DNA of 64,000 bases. It comes from Rhodocyclales bacterium GT-UBC. GTDB lineage: Bacteria; Pseudomonadota; Gammaproteobacteria; Burkholderiales; Rhodocyclaceae. Positions 54,812-63,119 of this stretch are shown one piece after another. Made by a program: the position numbers and the translations under genes. The stretch's first letter is position 1. Each line of letters begins with the position of its first letter. The stretch lies in assembly GCA_003583745.1 (NCBI GenBank), contig QXPY01000007.1, forward strand, positions 220,479-284,478. Reading direction: 5' to 3'. The notes beneath the pieces are model-generated. The model was not told the DNA's origin, made no database searches, and saw nothing but the letters and a program-made list of their open reading frames with translations.

Positions 54812-57800
54812 TCATACCGCCTCCGTTTCGCTGGCGTTATCCGGCCGGCGCTGGCGCATGCCCCAGAAGGCCAGCGGCGGCAGCAAGGTCAGTGTAAACA
54901 AGGTGGCGGTCACCACGCCGCCGACGATGACGACGGCGAACGGGCGCTGGGTTTCGGCCCCGATGGCGCTCGACAGGGCCGCCGGCAGCAGTCCGAGACC
55001 GGCCATCAAGGCCGTCATCAGGATCGGCCGCAGGCGCGAGATCGCCCCGTCGGTCACCGCCCGGACCAGGCTGGCGCCGTTATCGACCTGGCGGACGATC
55101 TCCTCGACCATGATCACGCCGTTCTGCACCGAGATGCCGGCCACGGCGATGAAACCGACCGCCGCCGAGATCGACAGGTGCAAGCCGGCCAGGCCGAGTG
55201 CAAAGAAGCCGCCGGCGATATTGAAAGGCAGCATGGCGAGGATCAGGCCGGCCAGGCGAACCGAGCGGAAAGCCCAGAAGAGCAGCGCGAAGATGCCGAG
55301 CAACGAAGCCGGCACGATCACCGCCAGCCGCTTCATCGCCCGCTGCTGGTTCTCGAACTGGCCGCCCCAGACGATGCGGTAGCCGTCGGGCAGTTGCACG
55401 GCAGCCGCCACCTTGGCCATCGCCTCGGTGACGAAGCTGCCCTGGTCGCGGCCCTGCAGGTTGGCCTTGACCGAGACGTTACGCCCACCGGCTTCGCGGG
55501 CGATGCGCGAAGCCCCTTCGCGAACCTCGACACTGGCCACGTCAGCAATCCTTACCGTGCCGGCATTGTCCGGCAAGGCAATCGGCACGGCGCCGACATC
55601 CTCGACCGAATTGCGATACGGCGCGGCAAAGCGCAGCACCAGATCGAAACGCCGTTCGCCTTCGTAGAAGCCGCCCACCGCGTTGCCGCCCAGCGCGGTC
55701 TGCACCGCGTTGTCGAGATCGGCCATCGACAGCCCGAGGCGGGCCATCTTGACCCGGTTGGGAACGACCGCGACCTCCGGCTGGCCGCTGGGCAGGATCG
55801 CCGCCACGTCGCGGCTGCCCTGGATACCGCGCAGCACGCCGGCGATCTGTTCCGCCTTGTCCTGCAGGATGTCGAGATCCGGCCCGAAGACCTTGATGGC
55901 GATCTCGCCCTTGACGCCGGAGAGCGCCTCTTCGACGTTGTCCTGGATCACCTGCGAGAAATTGGTCGGCAGGCCGGGGATCGCCTTCAGCTTGCGCGAC
56001 ATGTCCTCGACCAGCGCCTCCTTGTCGGCGAAGCGCCAGTCGCCGCGCGGCGCCAGGTCGGCCAGGATCTCGATGTTGTTCGGCCCCTTGGGGTCGGTGC
56101 CGTCGTCCGGCCGCCCGACCTGGGTCACCAGCATTTTAACTTCGGGGTAGGTGCGCAGCGTCGTGCGTACCGCCCGCTCGACATCCTTGCTTTGCTCCAG
56201 CGACGAGCCGGGCGGTAAAGTGATGGTCAGCCACAGGTTGCCTTCGTCGAGACGGGGCAGGAACTCGCTGCCCAGCACCGGCACCAGCGCAAAGGCCAGC
56301 GCGGCGATCAGGCCGCCGACGGCGAAGGCCTGGCGCGGCTTGCGCTGGCAGCGCTTGAGCAGGCGGCGATAGGCGCGTTGCAGCTTGACCAGCCAGTCGA
56401 TGTGCTTTTCCGCCAGGTCATGCTTGATCAACACCAGCGACAGCAGCGACGGGACGACGGTCAGCGTGAACAGCACGGCGCCGATCAGCGAGAAGGACAG
56501 GATCAGCGCCACTGGCGCGAAAATTCGCCCCTCGACCCGCTGAAAGGTAAAGATCGGCAGGAAGGCCAGGATGATGATGGCCTTGGAAAACAGGATCGGC
56601 TTGGTCAGGTTGCTGGTCACTGAACGCAGCGCATCGAAGCGCCGCCCCACCGCCGATTCGATGGCGGCACCAGGCTGATGCACGGCCAGCCGGACCATCA
56701 GCGCCTCGACCAGCACCACGGCGCTGTCGATGATGATGCCGAAGTCCACCGTGCCGAGCGAAATCAGGTTGGCCGGCACGCCCTTCAGGTCCATCAGCAT
56801 GAAGGCGAACAACAGGGTGAGCGGAATGATCGCCGCCACCACCAGTGCCGCCCGCCATTCGCGCAGGAAGATGACCAACACCGACACCACCAGCAAGGCG
56901 CCGACCAGCAGGTTCTCGCTGACCGTATGCACGGTGTGCTTGACCAGCTCGGTACGCTGGTAGATCGGCTTGATCGCGACGCCCTTCGGCAACTGGCCGT
57001 GATTGAGTTCGTCGACCCGTTCCAGCACATCGGCCACCACTTTCGAGGGATCGCCGCCCTTGGTCATCAGGATGATGCCCTCGACCACCGAATCCTGGTC
57101 GTCATTGGCCACGATGCCGGACAGCGGCCGGTCGCCGACCGCCACCTCGGCAACGTCGCCGACGGTCACCGTCTTGCCGTCCCTGGCCTGCACAACGGCG
57201 GCACGGATATCGTCGAGGCTGGAAAAGAGGCCGACCGCCCGCACCACCATCGACTCGTCACCGCGCTTCATCAGCCCACCGGAAGCATTCTGGTTGCCGT
57301 TGGCCAGGGCCTGCGAGACTTGCTCCAGCGTCACGCCGTAACGGGCCAGGGCCGGCGGATCGACCCGCACCTGGTATTCCTTGACCGCCCCGCCAAAGCT
57401 GTTGATATCGGCCACCCCGGCCACCCGGCGCAAGGCCGGGCGGATCACCCAGTCCTGCAGGGCGCGCACTTCGCGGGCCGGCATCTCGGGCGGCGCGCTG
57501 AGTACGTAGCGATAGATTTCCCCAACCGCCGTCGCCAGCGGCGCCAGTTGCGGCTGGATGCCGGGCGGGAAGCTGACGTTCTGCAACTTCTCCAGCACCT
57601 GGTTGCGGGCGAAATAGTCGTTGGTGCCTTCGGCAAAGGTCAGCGTCACCACCGACAGGCCGGTGATCGACACCGAGCGGACCTGGGCGGCGCGCGGCAC
57701 GCCGCTCATTTCGCGCTCGACCGGGATGCTCACCATCCGCTCGACTTCTTCCGGCGATTGCCCGGGGAATTGGGTGACCACCTGGACCTGCACATCCTGG

Positions 57801-57925
57801 ACATCGGGGAAGGCTTCGACCGGCAGATCCTGCAAGGCGCGGATACCGATCACGGCGAGGGCGACCGCCATCACCAGGATGAACACCCGCTGCCGGATGA
57901 CGAAGGTCGAGAAACGCGGCAGCAC
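54812..57925 (-). CDS. czcA: RND heavy-metal efflux pump, CzcA/CusA type
   Basis: CzcA-type pumps use the proton motive force to export divalent or monovalent metal ions through a tripartite complex. The 1037-residue protein has the RND layout of 12 helices and two large periplasmic loops. The opening is FVIRQRVFILVMAVALAVIG, with PVEAFPDVQDVQVQVVTQFPG early in the loop. The helix-4 charged set DFGIIIDSAVVLVEALM matches the heavy-metal subfamily. A GTG start follows GGGGGAATAGC and lies one base after the czcB stop. The metal (Zn/Co/Cd or Cu/Ag) cannot be fixed; no methionine triad typical of CusA was checked. Confidence 0.93.
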   Translation of the reverse strand: MLPRFSTFVIRQRVFILVMAVALAVIGIRALQDLPVEAFPDVQDVQVQVVTQFPGQSPEEVERMVSIPVEREMSGVPRAAQVRSVSITGLSVVTLTFAEGTNDYFARNQVLEKLQNVSFPPGIQPQLAPLATAVGEIYRYVLSAPPEMPAREVRALQDWVIRPALRRVAGVADINSFGGAVKEYQVRVDPPALARYGVTLEQVSQALANGNQNASGGLMKRGDESMVVRAVGLFSSLDDIRAAVVQARDGKTVTVGDVAEVAVGDRPLSGIVANDDQDSVVEGIILMTKGGDPSKVVADVLERVDELNHGQLPKGVAIKPIYQRTELVKHTVHTVSENLLVGALLVVSVLVIFLREWRAALVVAAIIPLTLLFAFMLMDLKGVPANLISLGTVDFGIIIDSAVVLVEALMVRLAVHQPGAAIESAVGRRFDALRSVTSNLTKPILFSKAIIILAFLPIFTFQRVEGRIFAPVALILSFSLIGAVLFTLTVVPSLLSLVLIKHDLAEKHIDWLVKLQRAYRRLLKRCQRKPRQAFAVGGLIAALAFALVPVLGSEFLPRLDEGNLWLTITLPPGSSLEQSKDVERAVRTTLRTYPEVKMLVTQVGRPDDGTDPKGPNNIEILADLAPRGDWRFADKEALVEDMSRKLKAIPGLPTNFSQVIQDNVEEALSGVKGEIAIKVFGPDLDILQDKAEQIAGVLRGIQGSRDVAAILPSGQPEVAVVPNRVKMARLGLSMADLDNAVQTALGGNAVGGFYEGERRFDLVLRFAAPYRNSVEDVGAVPIALPDNAGTVRIADVASVEVREGASRIAREAGGRNVSVKANLQGRDQGSFVTEAMAKVAAAVQLPDGYRIVWGGQFENQQRAMKRLAVIVPASLLGIFALLFWAFRSVRLAGLILAMLPFNIAGGFFALGLAGLHLSISAAVGFIAVAGISVQNGVIMVEEIVRQVDNGASLVRAVTDGAISRLRPILMTALMAGLGLLPAALSSAIGAETQRPFAVVIVGGVVTATLFTLTLLPPLAFWGMRQRRPDNASETEAV

Positions 57926-57926
57926 G

Positions 57927-59120
57927 CTATTCCCCCTGCGCCAGTTCGGAGGCGAGCAACAGCGCGCCGCGAATAACGACGATGTCGCCCGCCTTGATTG
58001 GCGAGGCGGCGGTCAGATAGGCGAATTCCGCATCCTGGCGGGCGATGCCGACGGCGCGCCGCTCGAATTCGCGCGGCCCGACCTGGACGAAAACCTGGGC
58101 CGACAAGCCGCCGGTGAGCAAGGCACTGACCGGCAGACGGATCACCTGCGCCGCATCCGGCGCGCTCAAGGTGGCGCGGGCGAACATTTCCGGCTTCAGG
58201 CGGCCATCGGCATTGTCCACCACGGCCCTTACCGGAATACGCCGCGTCGCCGGATCGACCACCGCGCCGACGCGTTCGACCCGACCGGTGAAGTCGCTGT
58301 CGGGATAGGCATCCACCTTGAAATTGACCGCCTCGCCCGGCCGGGCCAACGCCGCAGCCTTCTCCGGGAGGTCGATGCTGAGCCAGAGGCGGCGCAGGTC
58401 GGAGATCACGAACAGCGGATTGGCTGCATCCGGACGGACTTCGGTCCCCGGATTGGCCTGCCGGTCCACCACGATGCCGGCCAGCGGCGCACGCAGGACC
58501 AGGCGCTGCCCTTCGATCCGGCCGCCGGCCGGGGTCAGGTTGGCCAGGCGCAGACGGGCCCGTTCGACTTCGGCGCCAGACGCCTGGGCATCGGCCTCGG
58601 CCGCCTCCAGATCGCGCCGGGCCAGCGCTTCGCCTTCGTAAAGCAGCTTGGCCCGACCCAGCGCCTTCGCCTTCTGCTGGCTATCCGCCTCGGCCTTGCG
58701 CAAGTCGGCAATGGCCTGGCCGAAATCCGGCGCATCGACAATGGCCAAGGGCGTACCGGCCTTGACCTCGTCGCCGAGCGCCGCCGACAGGCTTACGACG
58801 CGCCCGGCCAGCGGCGGGAAGATGCGCGCCGTCAAGTCATCGGCCAGTTGCAGCCGGGCATTCATCGGCTCGCTGCCTGGCAAGGCGGCGGTGCTTGCCG
58901 TCTCCAGCTTGAGAAAAGCAAGCTGCCCGGCCTCTTCCGGCAACACCAGGCGATTGGCCGGCGGCCGCGCCTTGTCGGCCGGGGCGGCCGGTTTGGAATG
59001 CCCGAGATGCCAGGCGCTGGTCCCGCCAATCAGCAGGACCAGCGCAAGGCTGGCAAAAATGGTGCGGCGGACCACAGGGTCGGCGAGGCGACGGCGAAGA
59101 TCGATGGCAGCGTTGTTCAT
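57927..59120 (-). CDS. czcB: RND efflux membrane fusion protein, CzcB type
   Basis: The 397-residue adaptor has one N-terminal membrane anchor (IFASLALVLLIGGTSAWHLG), the lipoyl/barrel-sandwich segment PPLAGRVVSLSAALGDEVKAG and a helical hairpin (FGQAIADLRKAEADSQQKAK). The second lipoyl half is LRAPLAGIVVDRQANPGTEV. The ATG at 59120 overlaps the czcC stop (ATGA). No histidine-rich metal-binding tail is present, so it may lack the extra zinc site of some CzcB proteins. Confidence 0.92.
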   Translation of the reverse strand: MNNAAIDLRRRLADPVVRRTIFASLALVLLIGGTSAWHLGHSKPAAPADKARPPANRLVLPEEAGQLAFLKLETASTAALPGSEPMNARLQLADDLTARIFPPLAGRVVSLSAALGDEVKAGTPLAIVDAPDFGQAIADLRKAEADSQQKAKALGRAKLLYEGEALARRDLEAAEADAQASGAEVERARLRLANLTPAGGRIEGQRLVLRAPLAGIVVDRQANPGTEVRPDAANPLFVISDLRRLWLSIDLPEKAAALARPGEAVNFKVDAYPDSDFTGRVERVGAVVDPATRRIPVRAVVDNADGRLKPEMFARATLSAPDAAQVIRLPVSALLTGGLSAQVFVQVGPREFERRAVGIARQDAEFAYLTAASPIKAGDIVVIRGALLLASELAQGE

Positions 59121-60367
59121 GGCAGTTCCGGACGATTGAGGGCGGCCGCCCAGGCGGCGCGCGCCTTGGCCGCATCGGCCAGGGCGTTGGTGGTGTCGAT
59201 TTCGACGGCGTGCAGGCTGCGCCGGGCATCGATCACGTCGAGTACCGAGGCGGCGCCTTGGCTGAAGGCCAGTTGCACGGCCGCGTTGGCCTTCTGTGCC
59301 GAGGGCAGCGCCTCGTCCTGCAGGCGACGCGCCCGTTCGCTGAGACTTGCCGCCTCGAATGCCGCCTGTTCGAATTCGGCGGCAGCCGTGGCGCGCAGCC
59401 GCGCCAATTCGTCCAGCGCCGAATCGCGGTCGACGTGAGCCCGCCGAATCTCGCCGCGATAGTCGTAACCGGTGAACAGCGGAATCGAAACGCCGATACC
59501 GTACACCGCGCCGTTGCGTTCTTCCGGCGCCCGTTCGATCTGCGCGCCGATAGTCACATCGCGGACCTGTTGCGCCTTGGCCAGGTCGATGGCCTTTTCC
59601 GCCGCTTCGAGGCGCTGACGGGCGGCGACCACGTCCGGCCGTTGTTCGATGGCCGGTTCGGCATTCGGCAAGGCAGCCAGAGAAGGCCACGGGTCGGCCG
59701 TCACCAGCCGTGCCGCCTCGCTTTCCAGCGCCAGCAACTGGGCCAGCGCCAAACGGGCGCGCTGCCAGTCGATCCGCGCCTGCGTCGCCTCGCTCTCCGC
59801 CTTCAGCGTATCGGTGCGAATGCGCGCCACATCGGCCGGCGACAAGTCGCCCACCTTGAGGCGCAGCTCGGCCTTGCCCAGCACCTGGCGGGCCAGCTGC
59901 GCCGAGGCTTCGGCCAGTCGGAATTTGTCCTCACCGGCCTTGAGGTCGAAATATGCCTGGCGCGCCAGCAAACCTTGCTGCCGCAGGCTGTCCGACTCGT
60001 CGGCACGATTCGCCTGCAACAGCGAATCGGCGACCGCCAGCCGCAAGTCGCGCTTGCCACCGCGTTCGAACGGCTGGTCGATGCGCAGAATGCTGTCGAG
60101 ATTGCCGGTGCCGGTCGGCCGCTTGCTGTTAATCCCGCTGGTGTTGAGCGATACGACAGGATTCGGCCGTCCACCTGCCGTATCGAGCATCGCCTCGCCC
60201 GCCTGCGTCGCCCGCCGCGCCGCCACCAGACTGCGATTCCGCTCAACCAGCAGTTGTTCGACCTCGGCCAGGCGCAAGGACCGCACCGCCACCGGCTCGG
60301 CCGCCAGCACCGCACGCCCCGCCAAGGCGAGCAAAAGGGCAAAAAGAAAGAGAGTCCTGGATTTCAT
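59117..60367 (-). CDS. czcC: outer-membrane efflux protein, CzcC type
   Basis: The 416-residue TolC-like protein has a signal peptide (FLFALLLALAGRAVLAAE) and two repeats of the outer-membrane efflux family with long alpha-helices (RLAEVEQLLVERNRSLVAAR, LLARQAYFDLKAGEDKFRLA, QAAFEAASLSERARRLQDEA). It is the first gene of the three-gene czcCBA operon on the minus strand and is translationally coupled to czcB. A fourth, regulatory gene such as czcRS is not adjacent. Confidence 0.92.
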   Translation of the reverse strand: MKSRTLFLFALLLALAGRAVLAAEPVAVRSLRLAEVEQLLVERNRSLVAARRATQAGEAMLDTAGGRPNPVVSLNTSGINSKRPTGTGNLDSILRIDQPFERGGKRDLRLAVADSLLQANRADESDSLRQQGLLARQAYFDLKAGEDKFRLAEASAQLARQVLGKAELRLKVGDLSPADVARIRTDTLKAESEATQARIDWQRARLALAQLLALESEAARLVTADPWPSLAALPNAEPAIEQRPDVVAARQRLEAAEKAIDLAKAQQVRDVTIGAQIERAPEERNGAVYGIGVSIPLFTGYDYRGEIRRAHVDRDSALDELARLRATAAAEFEQAAFEAASLSERARRLQDEALPSAQKANAAVQLAFSQGAASVLDVIDARRSLHAVEIDTTNALADAAKARAAWAAALNRPELP

Positions 60368-60799
60368 GCCGGCACAGTAGCGAAAGCCAGCTTTCGCAAG
60401 CCTGACAGTCGGGGGCTAGCGTGCGGGGGGGCGTCGACGGGTTAAATGGGGGAAATTCGTAATTCGCGACCGAAAATCAGCTAAAGCACGTGTTCCCGAC
60501 CAGCACCCGATAGCTGCCGTTGGATAATTTGAACGTCTGGTATCGGGCCACTACTCCATCAGGCTCTTGTCGGCCACAACCTGCCGGTGGGGCTGCGGGA
60601 AGCTACTCCCGCTTAAGACTGATTGCTGCCTAGTAACGTTGGCGTACCCGCTGGCAGGTGCATTCGGAAAGCCGCCGGACGACGTACGGAAGGACCTCGG
60701 CCTAAGCAACTTAGCACTCACGGCCTAGTATGCTACGGGCAAAAAACCCTCGGGGTTGCCCGTTGAGATGTCTATCCTTGTATCGTGCTCAGGGCCAAA
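60368..60799. other. gene-free region upstream of czcC
   Basis: About 430 bases without a convincing gene. It must contain the czcC promoter at the left end. The rest has a small hairpin (GCGGGA/TCCCGC, 60596-60613) and the terminator-like structure at 60735-60763, but no coding frame with a start, ribosome binding site or recognisable motif. It forms the 3' flank of the group II intron. Confidence 0.5.
60735..60763 (-). terminator. terminator-like hairpin in the intron 3' flank
   Basis: ACGGGC...GCCCGT and AACCC...GGGTT pair as a two-part stem with a four-A bulge and TCG loop. On the minus strand GGGTT is followed by four T residues before the outer arm. It lies about 40 bases beyond the intron end and could stop transcripts that read through it. 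Confidence 0.45.
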
Positions 60800-61426
60800 A
60801 TCGGGATAGGGGGCGATCAAATTTGATCGCCCCCCTCCCACACCACCCAGCATGCGGGTCCGCACCGGGCGGTTGGAATCGTTGAGGTCGCCGCGCTTTG
60901 AGTTTCCCGACGCAACGCCTGAGCTTGTTTATTCTCGGCCCGCCCGTTCTGGTTCCTCGCTGCCATCACCCGCTTGGACTTTACCCTCACGTGCCTATAT
61001 GGCGAGCTTCGCCGAAGCGAACATCTGAGACCATCCATCACAGAGAGCCGAGGGACGCACCCTCCGATTCCTTTGGCCCTTCGCCCTGACCGGCAGCTAC
61101 TATGGCCTCTGCTGGCTCCTCGCTCCGTGTTCCCACGTCGGCCTTTCAGCCATGAGGCGAGGTCTCCCCAGGTAAGAACGCGATCCTTCCCCGCACAAGC
61201 GCCGGATTTACGTCACCTCGCCTTGACCACAAGAGCTTCGCGGAACCTTGCCCGCTCGCCCTGCTCGGCAACGCCCTCTATCCGGTTCTTGTCCACGGCT
61301 CGCGGTTTCGCCCCACGCTTCCTTCCCACACTCGGTCACCCTCATGCAGTTGCGCTTCGCTTCGTTTGCTGTGGCCAACTTACGGGAGGACTTTCACCTC
61401 CAAGATCGCGCCCATGCTGGGCGCAC
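60800..61426 (-). mobile_element. ORF-less group II intron
   Basis: On the minus strand the element begins GTGCGCCCAGCATGGGCGCG, the conserved group II 5' end. A 34-nt domain V hairpin follows at 60874-60841 and a bulged domain VI hairpin lies at about 60840-60801. The unpaired A in CCCTATCCC, about eight bases from the end, is the expected branch point, and the element ends CCCGAT, with the usual AY. It is about 627 nt, too short for the 1.2-1.8 kb reverse transcriptase gene, so it would depend on a protein supplied in trans. The 5' junction lies right behind the T-tract of the PEP-CTERM terminator. Reading frames within it are coincidental. Confidence 0.82.
60841..60874 (-). ncRNA. group II intron domain V
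   Basis: Thirty-four bases on the minus strand, from AACCGCCCGGTGCGG to CCGCATGCTGGGTGGTG, form a bulged hairpin whose left arm has the catalytic-triad position as CGC (ACCGCC). The length and triad match the catalytic heart of group II introns. The following hairpin is domain VI. Confidence 0.8.
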
Positions 61427-61432
61427 AAAGAA

Positions 61433-61455
61433 AAACCCGGTGCGAAGCCGGGTTT
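61433..61455 (-). terminator. PEP-CTERM gene terminator, intron insertion site
   Basis: AAACCCGG and CCGGGTTT pair around a TGCGAAG loop, about 20 bases beyond the stop of the PEP-CTERM gene. On the minus strand the stem is followed by TTCTTT and then directly by the intron's GTGCG. The intron has thus inserted immediately downstream of a working terminator. Confidence 0.9.
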
Positions 61456-61474
61456 CTCGTTGTTGTTGGGCGAT

Positions 61475-62014
61475 TCAGTTGAGCTTGCGCCGCCTCGTTG
61501 CGCCCAAAGCCAGAACGCCGAGGCTCAGCAGTGCAAGTGAGCCAGGCTCCGGGACGGCGGCAACCTCGGATGGACCGGACCATTGAACTGGAACATTATA
61601 GACACAGCAATTACCCTCTCCAACGGATGCGTTGAAATAGTTAGTCGTAAGGTAAATATTGGGCCAGTCAAGACCAGTACCGCTCCCGTTGCAGTTATTG
61701 GTGCATATACTCACTGAATTTACGGAGAGGTCAGGGTTGATGTAGAAATTCGAAATCGAGGGAGAAAAGAAGTCACCATTTGCTGACGAGTTGCTCAAGG
61801 TAGTGCTTCCATTGGTCCAGGAAAACGACCAACTAGAAAAAAACGGTGTCAGATTGCTGGCCGGCGCCAAGAAGCTGTCGTCAAGCACGACCTGAAACAC
61901 TCCTGACCAAGTACCGTTCGAACCTGAAGCGTCATAGGAAACGGGGGCTGCATTCACTGTCATCGGCCCTGCCAGAATCGCCCCAGCAAGAATCGTCAGA
62001 AGTTTGTTTTTCAT
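61475..62014 (-). CDS. PEP-CTERM sorting-domain exported protein
   Basis: The 179-residue protein has a signal peptide (LLTILAGAILAGPMTVNA), a Ser/Thr/Asn-rich body, and the C-terminal sorting tripartite tail: VPEPGS, a hydrophobic stretch (LALLSLGVLALGA) and basic TRRRKLN. This tail directs processing by exosortase in exopolysaccharide-forming Gram-negative bacteria. Four cysteines (ICTNNC, GNCCVY) may form disulfides. GGAGTAAAGCA precedes the ATG at 62014 and a sigma-54-type promoter lies upstream. No exosortase gene is in the window. Confidence 0.92.
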   Translation of the reverse strand: MKNKLLTILAGAILAGPMTVNAAPVSYDASGSNGTWSGVFQVVLDDSFLAPASNLTPFFSSWSFSWTNGSTTLSNSSANGDFFSPSISNFYINPDLSVNSVSICTNNCNGSGTGLDWPNIYLTTNYFNASVGEGNCCVYNVPVQWSGPSEVAAVPEPGSLALLSLGVLALGATRRRKLN

Positions 62015-62292
62015 TGCTTTACTCCTTGAATTAAGCACCCAAGCACTGCACCCAGGTTTTTGGAGAAAAATAAAGCAATATTCTTGCCATGCTTCCAGAA
62101 TCTTTTATATATAACAAGTTAATGAAGTGCTTAAGCAAAATTGCTGTGGTCAGCATAGCTAATTGTAAAAAAATACGACACTCGATTACCAAAGGGGCAA
62201 GTGGCTTTTCATGTTCTGCCTACCTCAATCGGGTGCCATCCTACCTTGGTGACGAAAGCGGGTATCTAGAGCGCGTGGACATTTGTGATTAA
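62015..62292. other. AT-rich upstream region of the PEP-CTERM gene
   Basis: This interval is more AT-rich than the rest of the window and contains the sigma-54 promoter at 62074-62089. A plus-strand frame at 62089-62292 has no ribosome binding site or family resemblance. The stretch from about 62100 to 62250 includes a short GCTTAAGC palindrome and could hold activator sites for an enhancer-binding protein, but no such site can be defined by eye. Confidence 0.4.
62074..62089 (-). promoter_or_regulatory. sigma-54 (-24/-12) promoter of the PEP-CTERM gene
   Basis: On the minus strand TGGCAAGAATATTGCT matches the sigma-54 consensus TGGCACG-N4-TTGCW at every position except one. The conserved GG (62088-62087) and GC (62076-62075) have the fixed 10-base gap. 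Transcription would start near 62064, about 50 bases before the ATG. Confidence 0.8.
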
Positions 62293-62350
62293 GGGGCTGT
62301 TCACAAAGGGCTGATTGTGTTTACATCCTGTCTTTTGGGTTAAAGACGGG

Positions 62351-63105
62351 ATGCCGAGATTGTTGTTACGTGATGACCAATGGCAACGAATTGAGCCCAT
62401 GCTACACGGCAAGGTAGGCGACCGTGGTCGTACCGGTGCAGATAATCGGATGTTTGTTGAAGCGGTTCTCTGGACGGCGAGAACTGGCGCCCCATGGCGT
62501 GACCTGCCTGCCAGTTTTGGGCCATGGAATTCGGTCTTCAGGCGCTTTTCACGCTGGGCAGACAAAGGTGTCTGGCAGGCACTCTTTGCCATGCTATGCG
62601 AGGACGCAGATTTTGAGGAAGTGTTTCTCGATAGCACCATCGTTCGGGCGCACCAACACGCGGCCGGCGCACCCAAAAAAACGGGCAACAAAGTCTTGGC
62701 CGTTCTCGTGGGGGGCTGAGCACCAAAATTCATGCTGCCGTCGATGGGCTGGGCAATCTGACACGATTCCGCCTGACGGGTGGCGAGCGACACGACATCA
62801 CCGAAGCCGCCAATCTCATCGACGGTATGAAGAATGTCGGTGCCGTCGTTGCCGACAAAGCCTTTGACGCCGCTAGCCTCCTTGACTGCATCGATGGCAT
62901 GAATGCCACGGCCGTGATTCCGCCGAAAGCCAATCGAAAGGTGCTCAGAAGCTATGACAAACATGTCTATAAAAGTCGTAATCTCATTGAGCGCTTCTTT
63001 GCTCGCCTCAAGCAGTTCCATCGTATCGCTACGCGCTACGACAAACTCGATGTCCGGTTCGAAGCATTCATTTCCATCGCCGCCGCGCTGATTTGGCTTG
63101 CCTGA
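62351..63105 (+). CDS. IS5-family transposase, two frames joined by -1 frameshift
   Basis: The first frame (62351-62719) encodes the DUF4096-like N-terminus LRDDQWQRIEPMLHGKVGDRG and the catalytic region FLDSTIVRAHQHAAGAPKK. The second frame continues GRSRGGLSTKIHAAVDGLGN and ends in YDKLDVRFEAFISIAAALIW. The frames overlap at a run of seven A residues (62675-62681, codons AAA AAA ACG), a typical slippery site; a -1 slip there joins them as K-N-G-Q-Q-S-L-G-R-S-R-G-G. IS427-group elements normally express transposase this way, so it may be functional, not broken. The D-D-E residues are in LDST, VADKAFD and LIERFFARLKQF. Confidence 0.85.
62675..62681 (+). promoter_or_regulatory. A7 slippery site for transposase -1 frameshifting
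   Basis: Seven A residues in frame as AAA AAA A lie where the two transposase frames overlap. A -1 slip on this heptamer is the usual mode for IS427-group transposases. A downstream stimulatory structure was not assessed. Confidence 0.65.
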
Positions 63106-63119
63106 TTGTCCACACACCC

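Larger units (their letters stand above)
62293..63119 (+). mobile_element. IS5-family (IS427-group-like) insertion sequence
   Basis: An element of about 827 bases spans from GGGGCTGTTCACAAAG to CTTTGTCC-like GATTGTCCACACACCC. It contains a DDE transposase in two frames. The ends form only a weakly matching inverted repeat (GGG(C)TGT...ACAA on both sides), and the flanking bases TAA and TAG are not identical, so the target duplication is uncertain. Boundaries are approximate. Confidence 0.72.

Noticed and set aside
60817..61041. Minus-strand frame of 74 codons
   Set aside because: It lies inside the group II intron, across its domain V, and has no coding character.
60974..61540. Plus-strand frame of 188 codons
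   Set aside because: It is antisense to the group II intron and its flanking terminator; such frames appear wherever this intron type occurs and are not genes.
62089..62292. Plus-strand frame of 67 codons
   Set aside because: AT-rich sequence upstream of the PEP-CTERM gene, no ribosome binding site and no family likeness.
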